DNA from: a virus
IMG/VR virus record: IMGVR_UViG_3300030060_003087
Span: 1 to 44,307 of that record
Length of the DNA: 44,307 nucleotides
Strand: one strand, 5' to 3'
Positions 1 through 6,855 of the stretch are shown here, one piece after another. Under the pieces are notes generated by a model that did not search any database, had not been told where the DNA came from, and saw only the letters and a program-made list of their open reading frames with translations. Positions within the stretch are counted from its first letter, which is position 1, and each line of letters begins with the position of its first letter. The position numbers were made by a program, and so were the translations under genes.

Positions 1-1
1 T

Positions 2-85
2 AAGAATGCTGTAAGTGTTGCGTTAACTATTATGTCAGCTGATTGTGTAATATCAAATATAAGAGTAGAAAATGCAAGCAGTTAA
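2..85 (+). CDS. groEL: GroEL-like (Cpn60) chaperonin, C-terminal end only
   Basis: Partial gene; the 5' part lies outside the window. An open frame enters at base 2 and ends at TAA 83-85. Its 27 residues contain NAVSVALTIMSADCVISNI, which lines up without gaps with the last helix of bacterial GroEL (E. coli has YAASVAGLMITTECMVTDL), including the conserved A-S-V-A and the acidic-Cys-hydrophobic step. The GGM-rich tail of cellular GroEL is missing; the protein ends VENASS. It overlaps the downstream groES-like gene by 14 bases, so the two are probably translated together. GroEL forms the ATP-driven folding cage that GroES caps. Phage-encoded GroEL homologues are known (for example Pseudomonas phage EL) but uncommon. 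The call rests on only 27 residues plus the neighbouring groES-like gene. Confidence 0.68.
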   Translation, partial: KNAVSVALTIMSADCVISNIRVENASS

Positions 86-329
86 CGATTACGTAATAGT
101 TGATATAGTAAAAGAAGGGCCAAAGAAAGTTGGTGGTCTTATATTAACAGATGAAACAGATGAAACAAACAGATATAGAAAAGCAAACATCATATCTGTA
201 GGTAATATGGTTGAAGTAGTTAAACAAGGTGATAGTATATACTATGACGCAATAGCAGGACATGATATAGCTTACAATGATACTATGTATCGAGTTATAC
301 GTGCTAGAGATATAGTTATAGTAGAATAA
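72..329 (+). CDS. groES: GroES-like co-chaperonin (Cpn10)
   Basis: An 85-residue protein with the whole GroES layout: NDYVIVDIV at the N-terminus, GGLILTDETDETNRY as the mobile loop (residues about 22-36), KANIISVGN as the second strand, VKQGDSIYYDAIAGHDIAYN as the Gly-Asp roof segment, and YRVIRARDIVIVE as the final strands. The length is close to the usual 95 residues. GroES caps GroEL and closes the folding chamber in the cytoplasm. Phages that carry their own version (T4 gp31 is the classic case) use it to fold the capsid protein. The ATG lies inside the end of the groEL-like frame, with an A-rich run in front and no Shine-Dalgarno sequence. The upstream neighbour makes this a likely two-gene chaperonin operon. 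Confidence 0.85.
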   Translation: MQAVNDYVIVDIVKEGPKKVGGLILTDETDETNRYRKANIISVGNMVEVVKQGDSIYYDAIAGHDIAYNDTMYRVIRARDIVIVE

Positions 330-449
330 TTACTATTCGCTAAAAACGTGTAATATCTATTAAAGTAGATTATACGTAAACTATAAACCATAATCCTCAA
401 ACATAGAATCAAAATCAATTAATTAATAATCATTTAAAATAATAAACAA
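330..449 (+). promoter_or_regulatory. Intergenic region between groES and the late gene block; possible promoter
   Basis: This 120-base A+T-rich gap is the longest non-coding stretch in the window. It contains ACGTGTAATATC near 345-356, which shares the AAACGTGTAATA core with the gap before 34308. No hairpin with a T-run was seen. A promoter for the block starting at 450 would be expected here, but the resemblance is short and could be chance in such A+T-rich DNA. Confidence 0.25.
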
Positions 450-770
450 ATGGAAAAATTTATATGTTTTGTAAGCGGAACAGATGATGCATGCATGTAC
501 CCAGTAAGTGCCCTTAGAGGTCTTGCTGTTACAGCTGAGTCTACTATTCTGATGACATTTACTTCATTTAGAAGCAGCACTGGAGACGTTGAAAGAGATA
601 CAGTAACATTAACTACTACTGCAGACAAAGAAAAGGTGGTAATGGAAGCTATAGCTCAAAAAATAAATCAAGGTCCTAATAGTGATGGATTTATTGTATT
701 AGCCGATGATGTAGCTGGTACATCTGTACATCCGGATCTTACGTCAGTTGCTATTGCATACTCATCGTAA
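450..770 (+). CDS. Small hypothetical phage protein
   Basis: A 106-residue protein without a firm family match. It begins MEKFICFVSGTDDACMYPVSALRG and then alternates short beta-prone segments with a Thr-rich stretch (DTVTLTTTADKEKV), a helix (EAIAQKINQG) and a closing strand (VAIAYSS). There is no signal peptide or membrane segment. The layout suggests a small mixed alpha/beta protein; the position at the head of a block of structural and lysis genes fits a minor virion protein, which is inference. It follows the longest intergenic gap, so it may be the first gene of a transcript. The ATG is preceded by AATAATAAACAA and lacks a Shine-Dalgarno sequence. Confidence 0.6.
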   Translation: MEKFICFVSGTDDACMYPVSALRGLAVTAESTILMTFTSFRSSTGDVERDTVTLTTTADKEKVVMEAIAQKINQGPNSDGFIVLADDVAGTSVHPDLTSVAIAYSS

Positions 771-775
771 TTTGA

Positions 776-1216
776 ATGCGATTAACAAGTCACGATTTAC
801 GTGATTTACAAATCCTTAAGTATTACAGGCTCGTTAGAAAATGGGCCTGTAAGACTTACGGGTTAACAGACGCTGATCTTGAATTACTAATTTACTTAGA
901 TTGTAAAGGAAGATTCACGCGTCAAGAATTTATAGACGGTACTTACACAATGAGTTGGGATAAGAACCGTTGGGAAAAATTAAGGAGGAATGGTTGGATA
1001 GAAACATGGAGACACAGAAATAGAACAACCATCAAATACTCTGTATTCAAAACCTCCTTTAAGTGTTCGCACTTAATAAGTAGAATATATAGAATACTCT
1101 TGGGTGAAGAGGATATACCAACATCAGAGAAGAGTATATTTTTTAATAACAAGTCATACACCGATAAGGTAATGAATAAGTCTATCGATGATATGATAAA
1201 AGATAATGAAAGATGA
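776..1216 (+). CDS. Winged-helix (MarR-like) DNA-binding protein
   Basis: A 146-residue basic protein. Residues 1-30 are helical (LRDLQILKYYRLVRKWACK); LTDADLELLIYLDCKGRFTRQEF looks like the first helices of a MarR-type winged helix; MSWDKNRWEKLRRNGWIETWRHRN is a plausible recognition helix and wing; and KTSFKCSHLISRIYRILLGEEDIP is a C-terminal helical part. MarR-like proteins bind DNA as dimers and regulate transcription, so control of phage genes in the host cytoplasm is the natural inference, although a wHTH fold is also used by small terminases and other phage proteins. It overlaps the holin candidate by 4 bases (ATGA) and is therefore in the same transcript. No operator was recognised. 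Confidence 0.6.
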   Translation: MRLTSHDLRDLQILKYYRLVRKWACKTYGLTDADLELLIYLDCKGRFTRQEFIDGTYTMSWDKNRWEKLRRNGWIETWRHRNRTTIKYSVFKTSFKCSHLISRIYRILLGEEDIPTSEKSIFFNNKSYTDKVMNKSIDDMIKDNER

Positions 1217-1635
1217 TAGGAAAATTTATAGGTGGCTTATTCGGCAAAGTAGTAGACAATGCAGAAGGAATACTTGACAAGGTTATTACAACAGACAAAG
1301 AGCGCGATGAAGCGAAGCTCGCTCTTAGAAAATTATTACTTGAAGCCGAAACTGAAGCTTTCAACAAAGAGGTCGAAGACAGGAAGAGCGCTCGTGATAT
1401 GTATAAAGACGATGCACTTATTCAAAAGATACTTGCGACGTTATTTACAATCGCGTACTTTGGATTAAGCTTTATGATGTTTAGATACTTCGTAATGGGT
1501 GATCTAGAGTTAGGAGAATTTGAGATAAGTTTTATCTCTACAATATTTGGTGCTATGAGCGCTAAGGTTAACACGGTAGTCGATTTCTTTTTCGGCGGAT
1601 CGTCAAAGAAAAATGAACAACAAAATAATAAATAA
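1213..1635 (+). CDS. Holin candidate of the 3TM / GTA type
   Basis: A 140-residue protein. Residues 1-75 are an amphipathic and then charged helical region (DKVITTDKERDEAKLALRKLLLEAETEAFNKE in outline) ending in DRKSARDMYKDDALIQKIL, a pattern typical of the GTA_holin_3TM family, where an E/K-rich helix and an S-A-R motif come before the membrane part. Residues about 76-97 (ILATLFTIAYFGLSFMMFRYF) form a hydrophobic helix, and a second hydrophobic stretch (FEISFISTIFGAMSAKVNTVVDFFFG) follows. Holins permeabilise the inner membrane at the end of infection and release the endolysin. The tail is polar (SSKKNEQQNNK). The clearest endolysin candidate is far away, at 35778. Another membrane-associated role is possible. 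Confidence 0.55.
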   Translation: MIGKFIGGLFGKVVDNAEGILDKVITTDKERDEAKLALRKLLLEAETEAFNKEVEDRKSARDMYKDDALIQKILATLFTIAYFGLSFMMFRYFVMGDLELGEFEISFISTIFGAMSAKVNTVVDFFFGGSSKKNEQQNNK

Positions 1636-1638
1636 ATT

Positions 1639-1980
1639 ATGGGAATAAATTCACAAGGAGTTGCTTACAACTTCGGACAATTAGGAAGTGGTTTTACTGA
1701 TGAAGATGTTGCAGTAACGCCGCCAACTGGTAAGGTAATTGTAGCAATAACATTTTTAGAAAATACAACACTAGGTGGTTTAGTAGCAGATACAGAACAA
1801 GGTAATGACGCTGCTTTTTTTAGTCATACAACAGCTGTCGCTGGTAACGGTGGAGGAGCTGCTGAAACAGATAATGCTACTATTTTTCCAGAAGGATTAA
1901 CGATATATGGTAGATGGACCAGTGTTACACCAAGTGCAGCTTCTGACACGGGAGGTATAATTTGTTACTTTGGAGTATAA
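1639..1980 (+). CDS. Small phage protein, paralogue of 2342-2692
   Basis: A 113-residue acidic, Gly/Thr-rich protein of unknown function. It shares its frame of conserved positions with the gene at 2342: an N-terminal YNFGQLGS block, then PPTGKVIVAITFLE with LVADTE, and near the end FPEGLTIYGRWTSV and a terminal YFG. The sequence is beta-rich with no signal peptide or charged helix. This points to a compact beta-sandwich that could be a capsid decoration or fibre-associated protein, but nothing confirms a virion location. Its stop codon overlaps the next start (TAATG at 1978-1982), so the pair is translationally coupled. Confidence 0.6.
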   Translation: MGINSQGVAYNFGQLGSGFTDEDVAVTPPTGKVIVAITFLENTTLGGLVADTEQGNDAAFFSHTTAVAGNGGGAAETDNATIFPEGLTIYGRWTSVTPSAASDTGGIICYFGV

Positions 1981-2330
1981 TGGCTTTAGGTAACACAAAC
2001 GCTAGTGCTCAAGCTAGAGGAAAAAATAAAGCTACTGTAATTAAAAAAAATAGAGAAGTTAAAAACGCAATAAACTACAGGACACTTCTTTGTGGAAGAA
2101 GTGCTGCAAATCACCCAGCATCTTGTTCTGGTACACCTGTAGGAGAGGTGTTTTACCATAATGGTAGTAGTGCTATTCCAGCTGTTAACGATGTAGTTTA
2201 CGCTGGTAAAAGAGCACGTGTTCCAAATTCATTTGAAGCTGGTTTTTACAAGGTTGACGGCGGTGGAGGTAGATTTAAAACTTTAGAAATAAATAGTGCT
2301 GGAGTAGTAGTAGCAACACAAAATTGTTAA
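1980..2330 (+). CDS. Small hypothetical phage protein
   Basis: A 116-residue protein. The start at 1980 is chosen because ATG overlaps the previous stop (TAATG); an in-frame ATG 18 bases upstream lies inside the preceding gene. The N-terminal 40 residues are basic (ARGKNKATVIKKNREVKNAINYR). The remainder is Gly/Ala-rich and beta-prone, with three cysteines (CGRSAANHPASC and a final QNC) and a GGGGRFKTLEINSAGVVV segment. It sits between two paralogous genes, which suggests that all three products act together, possibly in the particle. I do not recognise the family. Confidence 0.6.
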   Translation: MALGNTNASAQARGKNKATVIKKNREVKNAINYRTLLCGRSAANHPASCSGTPVGEVFYHNGSSAIPAVNDVVYAGKRARVPNSFEAGFYKVDGGGGRFKTLEINSAGVVVATQNC

Positions 2331-2341
2331 TATAATATAAT

Positions 2342-2692
2342 ATGGGATATTTAGATAATACAGTTGAATATGGATTTGGACAATTAGGTAGTGCTTACCT
2401 AAGAGATGCTGACACAGATTTTACTCCACCTAGTGGATTAGTTGTGGTTGCTATCACAGTAATTGAAACCTGTGAGTTTAATGAACTAGTTGCAGACACA
2501 TCTGGTTATACCGCAGCAGATGGTTCAGAAGGTGTAGCATATTTTGGAACTGAAACTCAAGTGGGTATGAATGGTACAAACGCAGACCCCATTAATGCAG
2601 CTGATGATTTTCCTAAAGGTATAACTATATATGGTAGATGGACTAAGGTTGATATAGATCAAGGAAAAGTAATATTATATTTTGGTAGATAA
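2342..2692 (+). CDS. Small phage protein, paralogue of 1639-1980
   Basis: A 116-residue acidic beta-rich protein. It matches the gene at 1639 in order and spacing: EYGFGQLGS near residue 9, TPPSGLVVVAITVIE, then ELVADT, and a closing FPKGITIYGRWTKV...YFG. The middle differs (an added YTAADGSEGVAYFGTETQ insert), so the pair is an old duplication rather than a recent copy. Function is unknown; a decoration or fibre-associated role is a guess from location and composition. The stop overlaps the start of the next gene at 2692 (TAATG). Confidence 0.6.
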   Translation: MGYLDNTVEYGFGQLGSAYLRDADTDFTPPSGLVVVAITVIETCEFNELVADTSGYTAADGSEGVAYFGTETQVGMNGTNADPINAADDFPKGITIYGRWTKVDIDQGKVILYFGR

Positions 2693-3300
2693 TGTTAGGC
2701 TTGTCAAACAATATAGTACACGGATCAGGAATTCTACATCCTATTTTAGTTTTTGATTTTACTTTTGACTTCACGTCAAGCGCTAGTGTTCTATGGGAAA
2801 AGTTTGCATCTCCATCATCAGGTTTTCAAGGAGATATGACTATTGAATTAGGGCAAAATGCGCCAGGTGAATCAACTAACGATTGGATGAAGTGCACTTA
2901 CGATTCAGATCAAACAGCTTTAACTGGAATTAAAGTTCCAGATATCAGCGTTACAGGATTTAGTGGGGGTAAAAAAAACGATAGAGCTGTTGTTACCTAC
3001 AAGTTGTATCTTGACGGCGATTGGGACGGCTCAGATTCCGTTGATTATTGGGTAGATGAAGTGTATAATAAAAATATCGATGCCAGCGCGAACGTAAATT
3101 TATCTCAAGATACTATATTAGATATTACTAAATCATCTTTAGAATTAAATCTCACGGTAGCGCCTTTTGATAACTGGGATAATATTGGTACTACACAAGA
3201 GATTATCATGGGTAATGGTCATCATTCTTTTGCTTCTGATAGGCCAAATGCTGGAGCAGTTTTTTATATCAAAGACTATAATATACAAATATATAGATAA
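2692..3300 (+). CDS. Hypothetical beta-rich protein, possibly carbohydrate-binding
   Basis: A 202-residue acidic protein of unknown family. After a short N-terminal segment, the stretch from about residue 20 (FDFTFDFTSSASVLWEKF) to the end alternates short strands with Asp/Asn/Gly loops (LYLDGDWDGSDSVDYWVDE; PFDNWDNIGTTQEIIMGNG). Several exposed Trp/Tyr residues next to acidic loops resemble jelly-roll carbohydrate-binding modules, and the last strands (GAVFYIKDYNIQIYR) would close such a sandwich. This is a composition-level impression. It is the last gene of a TAATG-coupled run that begins at 1639. A fibre or surface-binding role fits but is not shown. Confidence 0.55.
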   Translation: MLGLSNNIVHGSGILHPILVFDFTFDFTSSASVLWEKFASPSSGFQGDMTIELGQNAPGESTNDWMKCTYDSDQTALTGIKVPDISVTGFSGGKKNDRAVVTYKLYLDGDWDGSDSVDYWVDEVYNKNIDASANVNLSQDTILDITKSSLELNLTVAPFDNWDNIGTTQEIIMGNGHHSFASDRPNAGAVFYIKDYNIQIYR

Positions 3301-3330
3301 ATAATTAATAATTAAATAAAATTAAATAAA

Positions 3331-3603
3331 ATGGCAAAAAAAGAAAAAACGGTTGAATTAAAACCTAAGGTAGATAAAATATCTGACGAACATTTAAAAG
3401 ATTTACAAAAAGTTGTAAATGAAGTTAATGGTCTACAATTTAAAGTAGGTCAACTAGAAAGTCAAAAGCATAATGTTCTTCATGAATTAGTTTTATCTCA
3501 AAACAAAATAATTGAAATGCAAGATATGTTTTCAACAGAGTATGGCTCGTTTGATATAAACATAGCTGATGGAACCATTAATTGGGATGGAGATGAAAAA
3601 TAA
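3331..3603 (+). CDS. Small coiled-coil phage protein
   Basis: A 90-residue protein with a Lys-rich N-terminus (MAKKEKTVELKPK) and one long helix from about residue 18 to 68 (LKDLQKVVNEVNGLQFKVGQLES continuing through HNVLHELVLSQNKIIEMQD) with heptad-like hydrophobic spacing, so a coiled-coil dimer or trimer is likely. The last 20 residues are acidic (FDINIADGTINWDGDEK). The ATG follows TTAAATAAA without a Shine-Dalgarno sequence. The function is unknown. It overlaps the next gene by 11 bases. Confidence 0.6.
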   Translation: MAKKEKTVELKPKVDKISDEHLKDLQKVVNEVNGLQFKVGQLESQKHNVLHELVLSQNKIIEMQDMFSTEYGSFDINIADGTINWDGDEK

Positions 3604-3817
3604 TATAATAAGAAAAATTACCATAGGTAAAGACTATAAAAACGATTCAATGCACTATGCTGTAGATCAAGAAGTTTATGGTGGTCATAAAATCTGTGAT
3701 ATAATAGAAGAGGAAGACAAGTACTGTATTTATATTAGAAAACAAGAGGTTGTTATACCTTGGAAAGATTTTAATAAGAATATGGCTATATCAGTTGAGT
3801 ATAACTTAGAGTACTAA
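3593..3817 (+). CDS. Small hypothetical protein
   Basis: A 74-residue protein if started at the ATG at 3593 (MKNNIIRKITIGKDYKND). Two in-frame ATGs at 3569 and 3587 lie further inside the previous gene; 3593 gives a normal N-terminus and the smallest overlap, so it is preferred. The fold looks like a small beta-barrel: alternating strands with charged turns (MHYAVDQEVYGGHKICDIIEE, then YCIYIRKQEVVIPW). The start of the following gene overlaps its stop (TAATGAATG around 3815). No family recognised. Confidence 0.5.
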   Translation: MKNNIIRKITIGKDYKNDSMHYAVDQEVYGGHKICDIIEEEDKYCIYIRKQEVVIPWKDFNKNMAISVEYNLEY

Positions 3818-4404
3818 TGAATGCCTACAAAGACTATATTGTTTCTCCTATGGGTGATCGCTATAATAATAGTGTACAAGTTGGAGAACAAGAGTTGATA
3901 TTAAATACTGAAATATTTAATCATCAGTATATAAACAGACTTGCAAAAATAATCGCTACTCCACTATTGTTTCAATCACCTTTAAATGTAGGTGATGAAG
4001 TAATAGTACATCACAATGTCTTTAGAAGATGGCACGATATGAAGGGTAGAGAAAAGAATAGTAGATCTTATTTTAAAGAAGATAAATATATAATATCACA
4101 AGATCAAATATATTTATATAAAAAAGACAATTGGTCTGCTATGCCTGGTTATAGCTTTGTTAAACCGCTAAAGTCTATCGATAGCTTAGACACGGAAATA
4201 GAAAGACCATTAATTGGTATTATCAAATACTCTGATGGCAGCTTTAATAAAGAAGAGTTAGTAGGTTTTGCACCTAGTATGGAATACGAGTTTATCGTTA
4301 ATGGAGAAAGATTATATAGGGTTATGAATAAATTTATTACAATTAAATATGAATATAAAGGAAACGAAGAAGAGTATAATCCAAGCTGGGCAAAAAGCAG
4401 TTGA
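3817..4404 (+). CDS. Probable double GroES-fold protein upstream of terminase
   Basis: A 195-residue protein. Residues 5-105 follow the strand order of a GroES fold: DYIVSPMGDR, ELILNTEIFNH, LAKIIATP, then LNVGDEVIVHHNVFRRW as the Gly-Asp segment, and EDKYIISQDQIYLYKK as the closing strands. A second half repeats the pattern more loosely: FVKPLKS, PLIGIIKYSDG, KEELVGFAPSMEYEFIVNGERLYRV, and NKFITIKYEY. The reading as a tandem GroES-like protein is inference from this order and no search backs it. It could act as a co-chaperonin variant or a packaging accessory. It sits directly before the terminase genes and overlaps the small-terminase candidate by 56 bases. A true groES lies about 3.5 kb upstream. 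Confidence 0.5.
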   Translation: MNAYKDYIVSPMGDRYNNSVQVGEQELILNTEIFNHQYINRLAKIIATPLLFQSPLNVGDEVIVHHNVFRRWHDMKGREKNSRSYFKEDKYIISQDQIYLYKKDNWSAMPGYSFVKPLKSIDSLDTEIERPLIGIIKYSDGSFNKEELVGFAPSMEYEFIVNGERLYRVMNKFITIKYEYKGNEEEYNPSWAKSS

Positions 4405-4621
4405 AGAATTAATTAAAGTAGCTAAAGAACCTATTGTTGATTCAGACGACGACATATCAGCTGACAGATTAAAAAATGCAGCTGCTACAAAGAAACTAGC
4501 TATATTTGATGCTTTTGAAATACTTAATCGTATAAATGAAGAAGAGAATATGCTTGAAGGTAAAGTAGAAGAAAAAAAGGAAACAACATTTAAAGGCTTT
4601 GCAGAAGGTAGATCAAAATGA
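4349..4621 (+). CDS. terS: Putative small terminase subunit
   Basis: A 90-residue, mostly helical acidic/basic protein: KSIIQAGQKAVEELIKVAKE forms the first helix, SADRLKNAAATKKLAIFDAFEILNRINEEENML the second, and the C-terminus is charged (KVEEKKETTFKGFAEGRSK). Small terminases are short helical proteins that recognise phage DNA and feed the large subunit. The call rests mainly on position: the gene overlaps the large terminase by 4 bases (ATGA at 4618). No helix-turn-helix was clearly visible. The start overlaps 56 bases of the preceding gene in another frame, which is long, but later in-frame ATGs would remove the first helix. Confidence 0.45.
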   Translation: MNIKETKKSIIQAGQKAVEELIKVAKEPIVDSDDDISADRLKNAAATKKLAIFDAFEILNRINEEENMLEGKVEEKKETTFKGFAEGRSK

Positions 4622-6855
4622 ATTACGAACAAAGTTTATATAAAATAGTAGAACCAGTAAAACTAACTACCATAAAAAGATTAAACAAATCTAAAAAGTG
4701 GGAGTATGGATATAACAAAGAAAATGATATTGTTGTTATATCTAAGACAGGTGTGATTGGTGATATTATAGAAATACAAGGTTTGCAAATAGCTTTACCT
4801 AGTCAACCTAAAAAAATATATTCTTGTAGCGATAAAAAAGAAGAGCAAAAATGGAAACAATTTTCAGCTAATCCAGCTTTTAAGAAAATTAAAACTGTAT
4901 TTGACTGGCAAGATTATCCAGATGATTTTAAACAAAGTCACTATGAATATATAGATGAAGAGTTTAAAAGAAGAGAAGAAGGTTTTTGGTTCATGAACAA
5001 TGGCGAACCAACCTATATAACAGGAACACACTACATGTATTTACAATGGAGTAAAATAGATGTTGGTGCACCAGATTTTAGAGAGGCAAATAGATTATTC
5101 TTTATATTCTGGGAAGCTTGTAAAGCAGATAAAAGAAGTTACGGTATGTGCTATTTAAAAAATAGACGTTCTGGTTTTTCTTTTATGAGTTCAGCTGAAA
5201 CTGTTAACCTAGCCACATTAGCTAGTGATAGTAGATTTGGGATATTGTCTAAAACCGGTGCTGACGCAAAGAAAATGTTTACCGACAAGGTAGTACCGAT
5301 TAGTTTAAATTACCCTTTCTTCTTCAAACCAATACAGGACGGTATGGACCGGCCAAAGTCCGAGCTCGCTTACAGAGTGCCAGCGAAAAAGTTTACTCGT
5401 AAAAAAATACGTGAACGTGAAGAAATGGATGATGTTGAAGGATTAGATACAACTATAGATTGGAAAAATACAGGTGATAATAGTTATGACGGTGAAAAAC
5501 TAAGTTTATTAGTTCATGATGAGAGTGGTAAGTGGGAAAGACCTGATAATATAAAAAACAACTGGCGAGTTACAAAAACGTGTTTACGACTGGGTAGTAG
5601 AATAGTTGGTAAGTGTATGATGGGAAGTACATCTAACGCATTAGATAAAGGAGGTGATAACTTTAAAAACTTATATAATGATTCAGATGTTACCAAGCGA
5701 AACAGAAATGGACAAACTAAGTCGGGATTATATTCTTTGTTTATTCCTATGGAATGGAATTACGAGGGATTCATTGATGAATTCGGACGACCTGTGTTCA
5801 CTGATCCTGAACAACAAACATTTGATCCACATGGATTAGAAATAGAACAAGGAGTTATAAACCATTGGGACAATGAAGCTGAAGGAATGAAAGACGACCA
5901 AGACGCTTTAAATGAATTTTACCGTCAGTTTCCAAGAACAGAAGAACATGCGTTTAGGGACGAAACAAAAAATAGTTTATTTAATCTTATAAAGATATAC
6001 GAGCAAATAGATTATAATGAAGGAAATAGAAACTCTTCGGTATTAACAACTGGTAACTTTCAATGGGCTAATGGTAAAAAAGATACAATGGTAACTTTTA
6101 ACCCAGATCCAAATGGTAGATTTAAAGTAAGTTGGGTACCAGGAGGTAAATTACAAAATAACGTTATATTAAAAAATGGCGTAAAATATCCAGGTAATGA
6201 ACACATGGGTGCATTTGGTTGTGACTCATATGATATATCTGGAACAGTAGATAAACGAGGATCAAAAGGAGCTTTGCACGGATTAACAAAGTTTTCAATG
6301 GAAGACGCCCCAGCAAATACTTTTTTCCTTGAATATATAGCAAGACCACAAACAGCTGAAATATTTTTTGAAGATGTTTTAATGGCATTAGTATTTTATG
6401 GTATGCCACTACTTGCTGAGAATAACAAACCAAGGTTATTGTACTATTTACGTAGAAGAGGTTATAGAGCTTTTAGTATGAATAGACCTGATAAAGTTTG
6501 GAATAAACTATCAACAGCAGAGAAAGAAGTTGGTGGTATACCAAACTCTAGTGAAGATATAAAGCAAGCTCATGCTGCTGCAATTGAAATGTATATCAAC
6601 GATCATGTTGGTTTATTAGAAGACGGTACTTATGGTACTATGTATTTTAATGAGACATTAAACGACTGGTCAAAGTTTGATATAAATAGAAGAACAAAGC
6701 ATGATGCCTCTATAAGTTCTGGCTTAGCAGTAATGGCTTGCAATAGACATTTATACCGACCAAATCCAAAACAAAAAAGAGAACCATTAAATTTAACCAT
6801 ATCAAAATATAATAACGCTGGATTTTCATCTAAGATAATTAAAAATAAAATATGA
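4618..6855 (+). CDS. terL: Terminase large subunit
   Basis: A 745-residue DNA packaging motor. The ATPase half has a Walker A position at residues 181-188 (K-N-R-R-S-G-F-S), where the usual G-K-S/T is G-F-S, followed by SKTGADAKKMFTDKV. Walker B is LSLLVHDE at 295-302, with the catalytic Glu at 302. The nuclease half shows RNase-H-like acidic positions: Asp536 in FGCDSYDISGT, an acidic residue in LLAENNK, and Asp696 in KHDASISSG. The enzyme uses ATP to pump DNA into the prohead at the portal and cuts the concatemer. The R-R-x-G-F-S variant recalls terminases of Bacteroidota phages, including crAss-like ones (from memory). It overlaps the portal gene by 4 bases. Translation coupling and order (TerS-TerL-portal) are standard. 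Confidence 0.88.
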   Translation: MNYEQSLYKIVEPVKLTTIKRLNKSKKWEYGYNKENDIVVISKTGVIGDIIEIQGLQIALPSQPKKIYSCSDKKEEQKWKQFSANPAFKKIKTVFDWQDYPDDFKQSHYEYIDEEFKRREEGFWFMNNGEPTYITGTHYMYLQWSKIDVGAPDFREANRLFFIFWEACKADKRSYGMCYLKNRRSGFSFMSSAETVNLATLASDSRFGILSKTGADAKKMFTDKVVPISLNYPFFFKPIQDGMDRPKSELAYRVPAKKFTRKKIREREEMDDVEGLDTTIDWKNTGDNSYDGEKLSLLVHDESGKWERPDNIKNNWRVTKTCLRLGSRIVGKCMMGSTSNALDKGGDNFKNLYNDSDVTKRNRNGQTKSGLYSLFIPMEWNYEGFIDEFGRPVFTDPEQQTFDPHGLEIEQGVINHWDNEAEGMKDDQDALNEFYRQFPRTEEHAFRDETKNSLFNLIKIYEQIDYNEGNRNSSVLTTGNFQWANGKKDTMVTFNPDPNGRFKVSWVPGGKLQNNVILKNGVKYPGNEHMGAFGCDSYDISGTVDKRGSKGALHGLTKFSMEDAPANTFFLEYIARPQTAEIFFEDVLMALVFYGMPLLAENNKPRLLYYLRRRGYRAFSMNRPDKVWNKLSTAEKEVGGIPNSSEDIKQAHAAAIEMYINDHVGLLEDGTYGTMYFNETLNDWSKFDINRRTKHDASISSGLAVMACNRHLYRPNPKQKREPLNLTISKYNNAGFSSKIIKNKI

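Noticed and set aside
45-54. GTGTAATATC, also present near 347, as a promoter copy
   Set aside because: Lies inside the chaperonin coding end; a 10-base match is expected by chance in this A+T-rich DNA.
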